Shown: positions 17,107 through 27,088, numbered from the stretch's first letter. The stretch: DNA of 64,000 nt from JABDBL01 sp963845445 (GCA_963845445.1 CAWJSE010000003.1:372001-436000); one strand, 5' to 3'. The notes: generated from the letters alone by a model not told the origin. A program made the numbers and translations.

Positions 17107-19443
17107 CTAGCCTACTTTGGGCAGTATTATTTTGTAGACCTCATTTTCAAACTTTAAGATCATTTGTTTACCAATAGAGAAATATTTTGCAACTGCGGGC
17201 TTAGAATGAAGCAGATCAAAATATTCTTTGCTAGCAAAGGCTATTTCTTTGAATTTAGGCAAATGACTTAAATCAATCGCACTGTCCACCCAAAATCCAT
17301 TGTTTAGATAGAATGTTTTATCTTCAACTGATTTTATCGATGCTGCTTTATCTTGTTTGACAGCTAAATAATCCGCTTCTTTAAGCGCTCTTATATCCTT
17401 AGCTCTCGTCACAGCATTAATACCACTAAGTGGAGCAGCATCATAAGTGTTTGCCTGTGCAAAGCGCTTTTCGAAAGGCTTCTTTGCCATAAAAGTTTGT
17501 GAGGCTCCCTGTTGCATATAACGAAGCTTCCCACCTGCCATTGCTGGGGCAGCAGAGGGTGTAGGGATGGGCATACTTCGATCAAAAGCCACTCCTGGCA
17601 TGAGGACACCATGCGCTAGCCGGGCATTTTCTGAAGGATCAGTAACAAGGAAAGAAGTAAATTCGCTGATGATACCGTATCTTTGTGAAAGCACCACAAT
17701 CTCGTCGATCACTTCCTTATTATTGCCGTTATCGTGAGCCATGTCCGTTAGATAACCAATTCTTCTCATTGCCCATAATCTCGGCAGATAAGTATTGCCA
17801 GTCTCTTCTGAGTTAAATGTGAGGGGGAATGAATAAGATTTCTGCGCTCCGTTAATTTTGCCAGATAAATGAACAACACATTTTCCTGAATTCTTATATT
17901 TGCCAAGCAGCATTAATTGCGAGCCGGCAAAAATATCCTTGACTTCACGAGGATAGACATCTTTAGTCTCAACTCCACTGTATTCAATTTTGATATCGGT
18001 AAGAAACGGGCTGGCGATTTTTTTATAAAAATCAGCAACAGCAATTTCTAAATTCTCATTGGGTGCAACATATTGGCTGGTGCCATGGTGCTCTTCTGCT
18101 AGTTTATTCATTAGACGAGTATTTACATCATAACCGACTCCGAAGTCAAATATTCTAAGATTATGCTTGGCAGAAATACTTTTGAGGATACTGGCTTCAT
18201 TGGTGTCACCGACAGTGGGCTGCCCATCTGTCATCAAAATTAAATAGGCAGGACGCTGAGATGATTCGTCCAACATGTGACAGCCGGTTTGCAAGGCGTT
18301 GCTAATATTAGTTCCGCCGCGTGCTTCTAATTCATCAACGAATTTATCGGCAGATTGGCAGTTTTCATCTGTAGCATTTTGCAAATGCGCCTTAAAGTAC
18401 TCAACATCGGTATTAAATTGAATAATGGCAAAACGATCATTTGGGTTCAATGCTTTCAGAACACCCTTGATTGCCCGTTTGGTTTCCTCAATTTTTTCGC
18501 CTTGCATTGAACCAGAAGTGTCTACCACAAAGACAATGTCTTTGCTAACTGCCTCTTTGCCATGCAGTGGCGGAGCTAGTGTCAACAAAAAATAGCCATC
18601 TTCGCTAGGATTACGATGAGAAAGCAAATTGGCAGCTAAATCTTTGTCTGAAACACTGTAACAAAGCAGAAAATCTTTATCCGGCAAGCAATCCTTTTCA
18701 AGCAAATTCACTTTAGCATGATTGTTAGCACTCCTTTCTAAAGCTACCTGGTGGCTTGGTGACCAGATAGAGCGCAGTCCTTGCTTGCTGTTTAGATCTA
18801 TCGATAACTTGGTCTGTTCTACGTTATCGGTCTGCCCTTCTGCTTTAAGCGGATAGCTATATTTGAGCATGCCATTTTCTGCTTTCAAGAGCTGGGTATA
18901 TTCAAGCTCTACAGTTTTGACACCGTGAGGTGGAATCGGGAAAATACGGGCGCGTACAGTTTTATAATCAGCATATTCAAGCAAACCAGGATCTACCATA
19001 CGCCTTACAATCTCTTCGTATTCTTGACGCGCTGCTTGTGCTTCTAGTATCTTACCTTCTACAGGTTTGCCATCGATGTGCAATGAAAACGAACTAAATG
19101 TGGTATCAGCCGGTAACGGAAAAAGATAAGTACCAGCCAAATTACGATCAGTATCATTGGCAAAAATTTGCTTTATGTATGTCCTGGCTACTTGATCACT
19201 TATTGTGACCTTTACATCCTGCGATTGCATCCTTAGTCCGAGAGAAACACTACCTTTTAAGAGTGGCGTACGGTTAGGGTTTCGATTTGGTAACTGAATG
19301 CCAGGATTAACGTGCACAGTGACACGGGGCACGGCAGTTAACGCTGGATCGATCATGATCCAACCGATAGCCCATGATGGGCTTTGAGCTATTAATGACA
19401 GGCTAAGCAAAGAATAGAGTAAGGGATATTTTAATTTAGACAT
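17107..19443 (-). CDS. Secreted VIT and VWA domain protein
   Basis: 778 residues. A signal peptide (1-25) is followed by a VIT domain (about 62-190, with ANDTDRNLAGTYLFPLPADT and the EARQEYEEIV-like helix AARQEYEEIV), a linker, and a von Willebrand A domain (about 300-480) with an intact MIDAS, DTSGS at 308-312. The VIT-VWA pair is that of inter-alpha-trypsin inhibitor heavy chains and of bacterial secreted or surface adhesion proteins. No C-terminal anchor or sortase motif is visible, so it is likely released or periplasmic. The gene is divergent from the CHASE2 kinase operon, and a near-perfect 28-bp palindrome sits between them at 19537-19564. Metal-dependent protein binding is the likely role; the partner is unknown. 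Confidence 0.88.
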   Translation of the reverse strand: MSKLKYPLLYSLLSLSLIAQSPSWAIGWIMIDPALTAVPRVTVHVNPGIQLPNRNPNRTPLLKGSVSLGLRMQSQDVKVTISDQVARTYIKQIFANDTDRNLAGTYLFPLPADTTFSSFSLHIDGKPVEGKILEAQAARQEYEEIVRRMVDPGLLEYADYKTVRARIFPIPPHGVKTVELEYTQLLKAENGMLKYSYPLKAEGQTDNVEQTKLSIDLNSKQGLRSIWSPSHQVALERSANNHAKVNLLEKDCLPDKDFLLCYSVSDKDLAANLLSHRNPSEDGYFLLTLAPPLHGKEAVSKDIVFVVDTSGSMQGEKIEETKRAIKGVLKALNPNDRFAIIQFNTDVEYFKAHLQNATDENCQSADKFVDELEARGGTNISNALQTGCHMLDESSQRPAYLILMTDGQPTVGDTNEASILKSISAKHNLRIFDFGVGYDVNTRLMNKLAEEHHGTSQYVAPNENLEIAVADFYKKIASPFLTDIKIEYSGVETKDVYPREVKDIFAGSQLMLLGKYKNSGKCVVHLSGKINGAQKSYSFPLTFNSEETGNTYLPRLWAMRRIGYLTDMAHDNGNNKEVIDEIVVLSQRYGIISEFTSFLVTDPSENARLAHGVLMPGVAFDRSMPIPTPSAAPAMAGGKLRYMQQGASQTFMAKKPFEKRFAQANTYDAAPLSGINAVTRAKDIRALKEADYLAVKQDKAASIKSVEDKTFYLNNGFWVDSAIDLSHLPKFKEIAFASKEYFDLLHSKPAVAKYFSIGKQMILKFENEVYKIILPKVG

Positions 19444-19536
19444 GGATTAGTCCTCAAGAATGGCTAACGAAATGGAATTTGCGCCATATCCAGCATAAGT
19501 GGCCGCAGGCGTGAAATCTATGGTGAAGACCGCCTT

Positions 19537-19564
19537 AATGATCCAGGGTAAACCCTAGATCATT
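19537..19564. promoter_or_regulatory. Palindromic operator candidate between VIT/VWA gene and kinase operon
   Basis: AATGATCCAGGG (19537-19548), spacer TAAA, then CCCTAGATCATT (19553-19564): 11 of 12 positions pair. There is no T run, and it lies 94 bp before the VIT/VWA start and 55 bp before the kinase start, so it is placed to control both. The response regulator encoded at 21463 is an obvious candidate binder. Confidence 0.5.
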
Positions 19565-19618
19565 GCATTAGTTATTCAACTAGAATATATTGAAGGAGGT
19601 CATACATTTGAGGAAAGC

Positions 19619-21466
19619 ATGAAGCTCCCATTTGTTCCTCTTAAGCAGCTAGTTATTAAAATCCTGCATGCTCAAGGTAAAAATGGAGCATTAATTCAAC
19701 GGCTGTTCTGGGGCGCGTTGATCGGCTATTTGTCAACTCTTATTTTAGTCGACTCGCCTTATTTAGAGAACATGGAATCGCGTATGCTCGAATGGCGATA
19801 TGAAATGGCAAATAAAAAAGCTTGGCATGATAATGAATATCTGGACAAACGTTCAAAAGACATTAGCTTAGTAATATTTGACGACAGCTGCCAATTTGAA
19901 TTAGGTATCGCTCGCTTTAATGATTTGCCTGCTCAACAGATACTAGCTAAAGCAGTAGAAAAGGTAGAAAATCTAGCTCCAAAAATGCTTGTACTGGACT
20001 TGGATTTGCGCGGGGCAAAAAGCCCTGCCTTGGCAAGAGTGTTTAAACGTTATCATAATATTGTTATTGCACTCTATGGCAGTCTAGAAGGTGCTCTTCC
20101 CGATCCAGTTTATCTTACTAACGCTGCTGCATTTGGCTACGATGAAATGACCTATGAGGCAAATGGCATGGTGCGCCAATTACCAATAAATTACCGAATG
20201 ATATCTTCAGGCTCTTCCGATGCTAAGCAAGATAACACTGTTGCGGTGCCTTCTTTAACCGAAGCTGTATTCGCACAACTGAAAGCATCTAATGCCAGTG
20301 AGCAATACTCACAAACGACAGAGTCGGGTCCATTATATTTTAGCTTCAGCGAAAAAACATTTGATTCTATTTCTTTAGCCGATGCATTAAAGCAAAATAT
20401 AAGCTCAAATTTAATTAGAAATAAAATTGTTATATTTGGTGACACACTCACACCGCGACAGCAAGAACCGAAGGTTGCACCACATTGTGTACCAAAACTA
20501 TATCTTCATGCAAACGCTATTTCAACCTTATTAGAGAACGAACAAATGCATACATTTTCAGCTGAATTAGCAAAAGCATTTATAGTTTGCATAGGAGCTT
20601 TATTTTGTAGTCTTGCATCGATCTTGAGTTCTGTATCACGTACTGGGTTTTTATTAATTTCAATAGCTTGTTTGCTGATTATTTCGCAAACATCTTTTGA
20701 ACTATTGCATATGATTATTCCTACCGCGCCACCGCTAGCAGCCCTGGTTATGTCTTATGTGATCGCAACGTTTATCAATCTTAACAGCAATTTGAGAGTG
20801 AGGAATAAGGAGCTAGCGGAAGCCAGAGAATCAATGCAAGTGAGAGCAGAAGAAGAAAGACAGAGAATAGCGGAAGATTTACATGATGAAACTCTGCCCA
20901 ACCTCTCGGCAGTCGCCCGTATGGCGGATAAAATGACAAAAGAACTGGTAGATAACTCGGTTCCTCGACAAATGCGTGAGCGATTAGATTTTGCAATCAA
21001 TGAAATGCGACGGGTAATAAATGATCTTCATCCTTCGGTGTTGGAAACTATGGGTTTCAAGCCTGCTATAGAAAACCTTTTGGTTACACTGAGAAACGAT
21101 ACCAATATCCAATGTTCCTTCATTGATACGGACCACTTATCAGATGATACACTGGCAAAACTGCATAAGCTGCAATTATACAGAATTGTACAAGAGTGCC
21201 TAAATAATATAGCTAAGCATGCTAACGCTAAAAACGTTGAAGTTAATATATCAACGAAGGAGAATAAACTTTTACTATCCGTCACTGACGATGGCATAGG
21301 AATGTCGTCTGCCTCACCAAAGAAAGAATCGCACGGAGTATTGAATATTAAACAAAGGGCGCAAATGATCGGAGCAAAAGTCGAATGGAAACGATCGTCT
21401 AAAAATATTTCAGGCACAGAAGTGCGAATCGAATTGCCTTTAACTATGGCTCAGGGAGGAAAATGA
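19619..21466 (+). CDS. CHASE2-domain sensor histidine kinase (NarX/DegS type)
   Basis: 615 residues. A membrane helix near 28-45 is followed by an extracytoplasmic CHASE2 domain (about 50-310, with VIFDDSC and the FGDTLTPRQQEP end), then three membrane helices (about 315-385). A HisKA_3 dimerisation domain follows with the phospho-acceptor in AEDLHDETL (His422) and a HATPase domain with the N box NNIAKHA (about 529-535) and DDGIG (557-561). CHASE2 senses unknown extracellular signals. The kinase should phosphorylate the response regulator encoded by the next gene, whose ATG overlaps its stop by 4 bp. An AAGGAGGT site lies upstream, with GAGGAAA closer to the ATG. Confidence 0.93.
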   Translation: MKLPFVPLKQLVIKILHAQGKNGALIQRLFWGALIGYLSTLILVDSPYLENMESRMLEWRYEMANKKAWHDNEYLDKRSKDISLVIFDDSCQFELGIARFNDLPAQQILAKAVEKVENLAPKMLVLDLDLRGAKSPALARVFKRYHNIVIALYGSLEGALPDPVYLTNAAAFGYDEMTYEANGMVRQLPINYRMISSGSSDAKQDNTVAVPSLTEAVFAQLKASNASEQYSQTTESGPLYFSFSEKTFDSISLADALKQNISSNLIRNKIVIFGDTLTPRQQEPKVAPHCVPKLYLHANAISTLLENEQMHTFSAELAKAFIVCIGALFCSLASILSSVSRTGFLLISIACLLIISQTSFELLHMIIPTAPPLAALVMSYVIATFINLNSNLRVRNKELAEARESMQVRAEEERQRIAEDLHDETLPNLSAVARMADKMTKELVDNSVPRQMRERLDFAINEMRRVINDLHPSVLETMGFKPAIENLLVTLRNDTNIQCSFIDTDHLSDDTLAKLHKLQLYRIVQECLNNIAKHANAKNVEVNISTKENKLLLSVTDDGIGMSSASPKKESHGVLNIKQRAQMIGAKVEWKRSSKNISGTEVRIELPLTMAQGGK

Positions 21467-22188
21467 GTATTTTAATTGTAGATGACGAAGAGAGAGACAG
21501 GCTTTGGCTCAAAAATTTGCTTAAGCATAGCTTACCAAATTGCGATAACATAGAAGAGGCAAAAGACGGAGAGCAGGCAGTGGAAAGCGCAGCTAAGCTA
21601 AGGCCCAGTCTGGTATTTTTAGATATAAAAATGCCTAAATTATCTGGCATAAAAGCGGCAGAGCTGATTCTAAAGAAAACTCCCGAAACAGGAGTGATTA
21701 TGCTGTCTAACTTTGCAGATGAGATATATGTTCGTCAATTATGGAAAATTGTCCCTACTAATGGATCATTTGCCTATGTGCTTAAAAATGCATCAGATGA
21801 CCAAGTTGTAGAAGCAGCCCAGGCTGTTTTATCGGGGGATTGCTGGATTCATCCTAACATTGCAAGAGTAATCCAAAGGACTCAAAACAAAGCTACAAAT
21901 TTAACTGATGCTGAATATGAGGCTCTCATCTGCATATCGCTCGGTTTAACCGATCATACGATCGCTAGCAAACTTTATATTACCGAAAAGGCAGTACAGT
22001 CACGACTTAAATCGCTTTACACAAAATTGGCGCTGGGAGACCGCAATGACTCTCTCGACATCGATTATAATCAAAGATGCAGAGCTGTTTATATTGCTAG
22101 CAAACGTGGTCTAATTAATCAATCGGAGTTAGAAGATTGGGAAGCAAAAGTTCTCACACCTAAAAATACAAGAGGGGCTCTAGAATAA
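21463..22188 (+). CDS. NarL/FixJ-like response regulator
   Basis: 241 residues. The receiver domain (1-120) has the acidic pair DD at 7-8, phospho-acceptor Asp54 in FLDIKMP, Ser82 and Lys108. A LuxR-type helix-turn-helix follows (about 145-190: LTDAEYEALICISLGLTDHTIASKLYI), with an insertion after the recognition helix and about 30 extra C-terminal residues compared with ordinary NarL proteins. It overlaps the kinase gene by 4 bp and is followed 2 bp later by the BamE-like gene. It is the likely effector of the CHASE2 kinase, and may bind the palindrome at 19537. Confidence 0.9.
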   Translation: MSILIVDDEERDRLWLKNLLKHSLPNCDNIEEAKDGEQAVESAAKLRPSLVFLDIKMPKLSGIKAAELILKKTPETGVIMLSNFADEIYVRQLWKIVPTNGSFAYVLKNASDDQVVEAAQAVLSGDCWIHPNIARVIQRTQNKATNLTDAEYEALICISLGLTDHTIASKLYITEKAVQSRLKSLYTKLALGDRNDSLDIDYNQRCRAVYIASKRGLINQSELEDWEAKVLTPKNTRGALE

Positions 22189-22189
22189 T

Positions 22190-23440
22190 ATGCATTCACT
22201 CCCACAATATCTCATCTCGTTCTTAGCTTTTATGAGCCTCTGGCTAATATTTGGCAGTCTGAATAGTGCCGCCAATGATAAAAATATTAATACCGCTAGC
22301 AATACTACATACACAAATATCAAATACGCCGATTCTCTCAGGAGATCCGCGATAGAAGGGGTAGAACTCTTAGAAAAGATTTTGCTAAGGATGCGCGCTA
22401 TGCCTCAAGTAGCTCTTGTTCCGGGACAGCGAATTACACCATTAAGGGGGGCAGAGAAAGCACGAGTTTTTGCGCAGGCTCCCACACCGCTTAACGTTAT
22501 AGCTTCAGCCAAGCGCCCTCAGTCATATCTGCAAAAACAGGATGAGATTGAAATGAACAAGTCGCTACCTCTAGCTGATGGCGACTCTAGAATGGCTTGG
22601 GCACCAAATATAGGCATGAACAATCCTCTACGCATGTATGCCCCCTCGCCTGCATCTTCACCATCAACTGGGCTCGGCTCGGAGGTGAGAGGAAGAATAT
22701 TGAAAGATTCAGCATCTGGCAAACTGATGTCAAACGCAGCAAACGGAAGCGAAAGCATTAATGCCAAAAAAATTATTGACCAGGCTCATTTTAGTAATTT
22801 TGACAGATCGCCACCGTTAATTCAGCAACAACAAGCTGCCGATACTTCCTTTCAATCAAACCCAAGCGAACCAGAGCAAAGTCAATTAAAGCAGGAAGAT
22901 GCATTCCACGCTGAAAGCAACTCGGTCTCGGCTATTCCTAAACCGATGAAAGCTGCACATCTAATTCTAAAGGACAAAAAAGGCACCGCCCAAAACCTCG
23001 CCCTACTGCCTCCCACTGTCATAAAAGGTATTCCTTTGATTAGTCTAGGTAATTCAGAGCAAGTGGCATTGAGAGCGATTGCTAAAAATAAAAACTTGGC
23101 CCTAAAGAAAGAACCCATCCATGGTTGGTCCGTTTATTCTGTAAAGACCAATAATTCGCCAGACACTGCCATTCAAATATTTTTGCGTAACGGAGTAGTC
23201 GAAGCAATCCGCGTATTTGATCCATTTTTTTTGCGTCCAGACTTTGGCATAGCCTTGGGAGATGATTTGTTTAAGGTGAAAGAAAAATTTGGCGAACCAG
23301 CTTTTATTGTCAGTGAAAAACGCAACACATATACTCAGAATTATATTTATCCATTGAACCAAGTCGGTTTTCAATTTTCCAGATCAACAGCACACCGAAG
23401 ACCAGAAATAACAAGCTTGCTCATTTTTAACGTGCAGTAA
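22190..23440 (+). CDS. Secreted protein with C-terminal BamE/SmpA-like domain
   Basis: 416 residues. An N-terminal hydrophobic segment (about 5-27) is a signal peptide or anchor. Residues 60-260 are low-complexity, Ser/Gln/Pro/Ala-rich and probably disordered. The C-terminal 90 residues look like a BamE/SmpA-type fold: PDFGIALGDDLFKVKEKFGEP is the usual helix of these small envelope domains, followed by strands ending ITSLLIFN. It starts 2 bp after the response regulator stop, so it is the third gene of the sensor operon and may be an envelope partner of the CHASE2 kinase, which is inference from position. The BamE-like assignment is by pattern only. Confidence 0.6.
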   Translation: MHSLPQYLISFLAFMSLWLIFGSLNSAANDKNINTASNTTYTNIKYADSLRRSAIEGVELLEKILLRMRAMPQVALVPGQRITPLRGAEKARVFAQAPTPLNVIASAKRPQSYLQKQDEIEMNKSLPLADGDSRMAWAPNIGMNNPLRMYAPSPASSPSTGLGSEVRGRILKDSASGKLMSNAANGSESINAKKIIDQAHFSNFDRSPPLIQQQQAADTSFQSNPSEPEQSQLKQEDAFHAESNSVSAIPKPMKAAHLILKDKKGTAQNLALLPPTVIKGIPLISLGNSEQVALRAIAKNKNLALKKEPIHGWSVYSVKTNNSPDTAIQIFLRNGVVEAIRVFDPFFLRPDFGIALGDDLFKVKEKFGEPAFIVSEKRNTYTQNYIYPLNQVGFQFSRSTAHRRPEITSLLIFNVQ

Positions 23441-23444
23441 AAGT

Positions 23445-24818
23445 TTATTTAGCCTCTATTTTTAAATTTGTGCATGGCTCTAAAGATTGCTTGTTCTTAG
23501 TATATTCATATATTCTGAGAGGAATATAGATTAGGATGCTGGACAGCCAGGCATTGAGAGCAGGTATACCTACGTGACAAAATTCGAGGACAGGTATTAA
23601 TCCCGCGGAAGCGATACCAATAGCTAAGCCAGCAAATAAGGCAATGATGGCTGGAATGTGGACCGCTGGTAATTGCTTATCATTATTAGCTTTCTCAAGC
23701 AAAATTGTATTGCGAAAAACTTTCTCTTGCAACCACCATTCAGCAATCATAATTATGGTGGGTACGGGCAGAATAATACAATTCAATGAAACTAGTGCAG
23801 TCAGTGATTGGGTCATATCAGTAAGTGATAACAAAGCAGCACCGCCAGCACCAAGCATAGCAAAAATACCTACAGATAAATTGTGATTTAAAGGCAGCAA
23901 GCTTTCCATTGCTTCGGTGCAACCAAACAAACTGGAGTCGTTAGTAGAAAAGTAATCCGCGGTCAAAATGAGTAGCCCGACAATGGCAATGCCGCCAAAA
24001 CAATAATTGCTCATGAAGGAAAGGGTAGAGGAATAGTCGCTAGAACCACTGGCGCGGGCAATGAACCATCCAGTAAGAGGGAATACAATTTGTCCAATTA
24101 TAATCGCTAATAATAGCGGTATGGCAGAGCGCCATATGCCGGGCTTAGCATGTCGCCAATAATCCTGCTCGTTACCCCAGACAGCAAAACCGATAATAAA
24201 TGAGGAGGTAACACTAAGTGCGTAAAAATTACTTGGATGGGGAAGATCGACTGTCGCAGAAGGAACCGGGTCATGCAGAGCCTTCCATAAAACATAGCCG
24301 ACCCAAGCTATCAATGTTGGCGCAGCCATGAAGCGAGCAAAATTTGCTACACCTGTAAAACCGAAAAAATTATTGAAAGCCATGAGAAAGGCAAATAAAA
24401 CAGAAAGCCACAATAAAGGTACGTGCCAATGGAAAAGATTCAGCATGGCTTGGGCCATTAAAACTGCAGTTAATGAATACCAAGCAACAAAAAGCCAAAG
24501 TAAGTTTATCGGTAATACAACCCCACCCCAACGTCCGAAAATTACGCGCCCCAATTTACAATAGCCCAGACCAGTTCTGGCCCCTAATTGGCAGGCTGGC
24601 ACCGAATAAAGTAGTAATAATAAAACACTAAAAATTCCACAAAATGCTAATTGCGGCAAAGTAATTCCCTGGCGATACCATTCAAAGCCCGTCAAAACAG
24701 CGGGAAATGAAGCCACCATTGTTAACCAAAGTAATCCCATAGTAAGAGCGGACTTGCGCTCAGAAAGAGGGATAGGTCTAGGGGAATCAGTGCTGTCTTG
24801 AGTATCATTTACTGGCAT
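23445..24818 (-). CDS. NCS1-type cytosine/purine permease-like transporter
   Basis: 457 residues with about 12 hydrophobic segments and a soluble N-terminus. The pattern fits the nucleobase:cation symporter-1 family (CodB-like): GLLWLTMVASFPAVLTG in helix 1, LGARTGLGY between helices, and FFGFTGVANFARFMAAP in helix 5, resembling the NCS1 G-x-x-G-x-x-x-Ara layout. Its members import cytosine, purines, allantoin or hydantoins with Na+ or H+. No nucleobase enzyme gene is nearby, so the substrate is open. It is convergent with the BamE-like gene, ending 4 bp away. Confidence 0.7.
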   Translation of the reverse strand: MPVNDTQDSTDSPRPIPLSERKSALTMGLLWLTMVASFPAVLTGFEWYRQGITLPQLAFCGIFSVLLLLLYSVPACQLGARTGLGYCKLGRVIFGRWGGVVLPINLLWLFVAWYSLTAVLMAQAMLNLFHWHVPLLWLSVLFAFLMAFNNFFGFTGVANFARFMAAPTLIAWVGYVLWKALHDPVPSATVDLPHPSNFYALSVTSSFIIGFAVWGNEQDYWRHAKPGIWRSAIPLLLAIIIGQIVFPLTGWFIARASGSSDYSSTLSFMSNYCFGGIAIVGLLILTADYFSTNDSSLFGCTEAMESLLPLNHNLSVGIFAMLGAGGAALLSLTDMTQSLTALVSLNCIILPVPTIIMIAEWWLQEKVFRNTILLEKANNDKQLPAVHIPAIIALFAGLAIGIASAGLIPVLEFCHVGIPALNAWLSSILIYIPLRIYEYTKNKQSLEPCTNLKIEAK

Positions 24819-24923
24819 AATCTAAAAATATAAATTCCATTCTTGAAAACGTGCTTTTAATGAGACAAAATCTTATCAAGAAGTCATACTCTTGGTGGGC
24901 ATATATGGAGTTATACATCAATA

Positions 24924-26324
24924 ATGCGGACATATAAACTGGGATTGATCTTTGCCAGCACCATTTATACTGGCTTCTTCGTTTTTAGCATAGTGAGAGC
25001 GGAAAACCCAAAGGCACAACCAACGAGCTATTTACCGGTGGTCATTCAAGAAACTTTTGCCCAACTAATGGCTCGTATGTCTGCAGCCAAAGCAAATTTA
25101 GCATCGGAACAAAATCAATTATTAGCAGAAAGATATGATTTAACTAATCATCCTTTAAGCAAAGTTCTTATGTCTCGCGGTAAGCCAATACAAGAAGGCG
25201 TGAGAGTGAAATTGCCCGGCTCGGTTGATTGGGAAAAACTCAGCTCAATGGATCCCCAAAACATTCGAGCCCAGCATCTTTTTCCAAAAGGTTTCATGCC
25301 TTTGCCCCATCCTAATCATCCTGAGGGTGGAATGGTTTTTCCTCATTTCGAAATTGATGAATTGAAAAAACAAGAAGGCAGAGATCTTACACGTTTTGAC
25401 TTGGACTATGATTTGCCAGATCATTTCTTGCCAGAATTTCCAGCTGCAATATTTTTAACAACTCATCCTGAACTTGGGGACGTTAGCAAAGGCAAAGTTA
25501 TCACCATCAGTAATTATTATGAAACTTTCAATGGTATTTTAAACCCTAAACAATTAGAGGGCTTAAGGTTACTAGTCACCCCATTTCCTCAGCAGCAATT
25601 CAATCAAACAGAAGACAGACGTTCTGTAATTGCTAGTCGTGGTGTCAGTTGTTTGGATTGCCATACTAATGGACATACCAATGGTGCTACACACTTAGCT
25701 GGAGATACTCGTCCGCAAGAATTTAGACATCGTATTGATACACCCACTCTGCGCGGTGTAAATATTCAGCGCTTATTTGGTTCGCAACGCGCGCTTAAGA
25801 CAGTGGAAGATTTCACAGAATTTGAACAGCGCGGTGCTTACTTTGATGGTGATCATGTCATTGCTGCCAAAAAAGGAGTCAACCCTCTTGAGCGCGGTAG
25901 CCAGGTTCATTTTATGGCTGAATTTCAAGAGATACTTGATTTTCCCCCAGCGCCCAAACTTGATGTTTTTGGCAAACTCGATCCAAGCAAATCTACACAA
26001 GAAGAAATGCATGGACAAGAAGTGTTTTTTGGCAAAGGACAATGTGCTACTTGCCACACACCACCTTATTACACAGACAATTTAATGCATAATCTAAAAT
26101 GTGAAAGATTCTATGAGCCAGAAATGGTTCGAGGCATGATGGCTGTGGGCGACGGCCCTATAAAAACTTTTCCTTTACGTGGTCTTAAGGACTCACCGCC
26201 TTATTTACATGATGGACGTTTACTCACCTTGGATGATACGGTTGAATATTTCAATCTAGTTTTGCAGACCAAACTCAGTAAGCAAGAGAAGAAAGACTTG
26301 GTGGCTTTCTTGCGCACATTATAG
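24924..26324 (+). CDS. Di-haem cytochrome c peroxidase / MauG-like protein
   Basis: 466 residues. A signal peptide (1-26) is followed by a long N-terminal part rich in His/Pro and two c-type haem sites: CLDCH (243-247) and CATCH (374-378). Between them are DTPTLRGVNIQRLFGSQRALKTVEDF and later FPLRGLKDSPPYLHDGRLLTLDD, both typical of the bacterial di-haem peroxidase family (CcpA/MauG). It would reduce peroxide or oxidise a protein or small molecule in the periplasm using electrons from a c-type cytochrome. The N-terminal 230 residues before the first haem are longer than in plain CcpA, so a specialised member is likely. No partner gene is adjacent. Confidence 0.88.
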   Translation: MRTYKLGLIFASTIYTGFFVFSIVRAENPKAQPTSYLPVVIQETFAQLMARMSAAKANLASEQNQLLAERYDLTNHPLSKVLMSRGKPIQEGVRVKLPGSVDWEKLSSMDPQNIRAQHLFPKGFMPLPHPNHPEGGMVFPHFEIDELKKQEGRDLTRFDLDYDLPDHFLPEFPAAIFLTTHPELGDVSKGKVITISNYYETFNGILNPKQLEGLRLLVTPFPQQQFNQTEDRRSVIASRGVSCLDCHTNGHTNGATHLAGDTRPQEFRHRIDTPTLRGVNIQRLFGSQRALKTVEDFTEFEQRGAYFDGDHVIAAKKGVNPLERGSQVHFMAEFQEILDFPPAPKLDVFGKLDPSKSTQEEMHGQEVFFGKGQCATCHTPPYYTDNLMHNLKCERFYEPEMVRGMMAVGDGPIKTFPLRGLKDSPPYLHDGRLLTLDDTVEYFNLVLQTKLSKQEKKDLVAFLRTL

Positions 26325-26425
26325 AAGCAGATAAGTTATAGCCATGTACGCCTAAATCAAAGGTCGAGGTATTCTTAGGAAAACTAGCAATAATCCAAGA
26401 ATGGTGTCTTATTCCAAAACAATCG

Positions 26426-27076
26426 ATGCGAATCTTCAATAGTCTATTAGTCACATTTGCAGTGCTCATGGCTATTATTTCTGCACTACCTCGTTATGCT
26501 TGCAGTGAAACAGATAGTGGCAAAGAAATGGAGTCGGCGACAATCGAAGCAAACTCATCGCAAACAGCGAAGAATAAATCTGATTTGGAGCGGGCAACTA
26601 AATTATATAATGCCGGCAAATATGCCGAGGCGCTGAAGCACTTTCAAATTATTGCTAACTCTAATTCAGACGATGGCAACGCCAGAATCATGTGCGGTTA
26701 TTGTTTTTATAACATGAAAACTTACAATGCTGCATTGAAAGAATATGGCAAAGCGGCCCGGGAAGGTAAACTAGTTTCGATAAGAAATAAAGCTTAAAAT
26801 TTAGCTCGCATACTCGATTGTTATATTAAAGGGATTTGTCCCGGTAATTGTCTTAAGCCTAGTATGCCTGGCTGGCATAAGATGAAAGTGCCAGGCACGC
26901 CAGACCGTCTTGTCTGGATGGTCTTTCCATACAAAGATCCCGCCGGCAAAGGTGGCTCGGAATATTGGAGTAATGACCATATGGGAGAAGTTATTGAATA
27001 TGAGAATGGCAGACCGATTAACAAGGGCAAATGCCCCATTTGTCACGGCACCACCCATGTCAGTTTATCCAAATAA
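26426..27076 (+). pseudogene. Secreted TPR-like protein with Cys-rich end, in-frame TAA
   Basis: ATG 26426 starts a signal peptide (FNSLLVTFAVLMAIIS, cleavage near ACSE), then two TPR-like helices (ERATKLYNAGKYAEALKHF; CGYCFYNMKTYNAALKEYG). The frame meets TAA at 26795-26797, continues open in the same frame as NLARILDCYIKGICPGNCLK and ends at 27076 with KCPICHGTTHV. A CAA or AAA to TAA change would explain the stop. The C-terminal CxxxC and CPICH motifs could bind zinc or, with CxxCH, haem. Without the stop the protein would have about 216 residues. It could act as an exported redox or metal protein; I am unsure. The upstream 123 residues may still be made. Confidence 0.6.
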
Positions 27077-27088
27077 AGCATCAGACTT

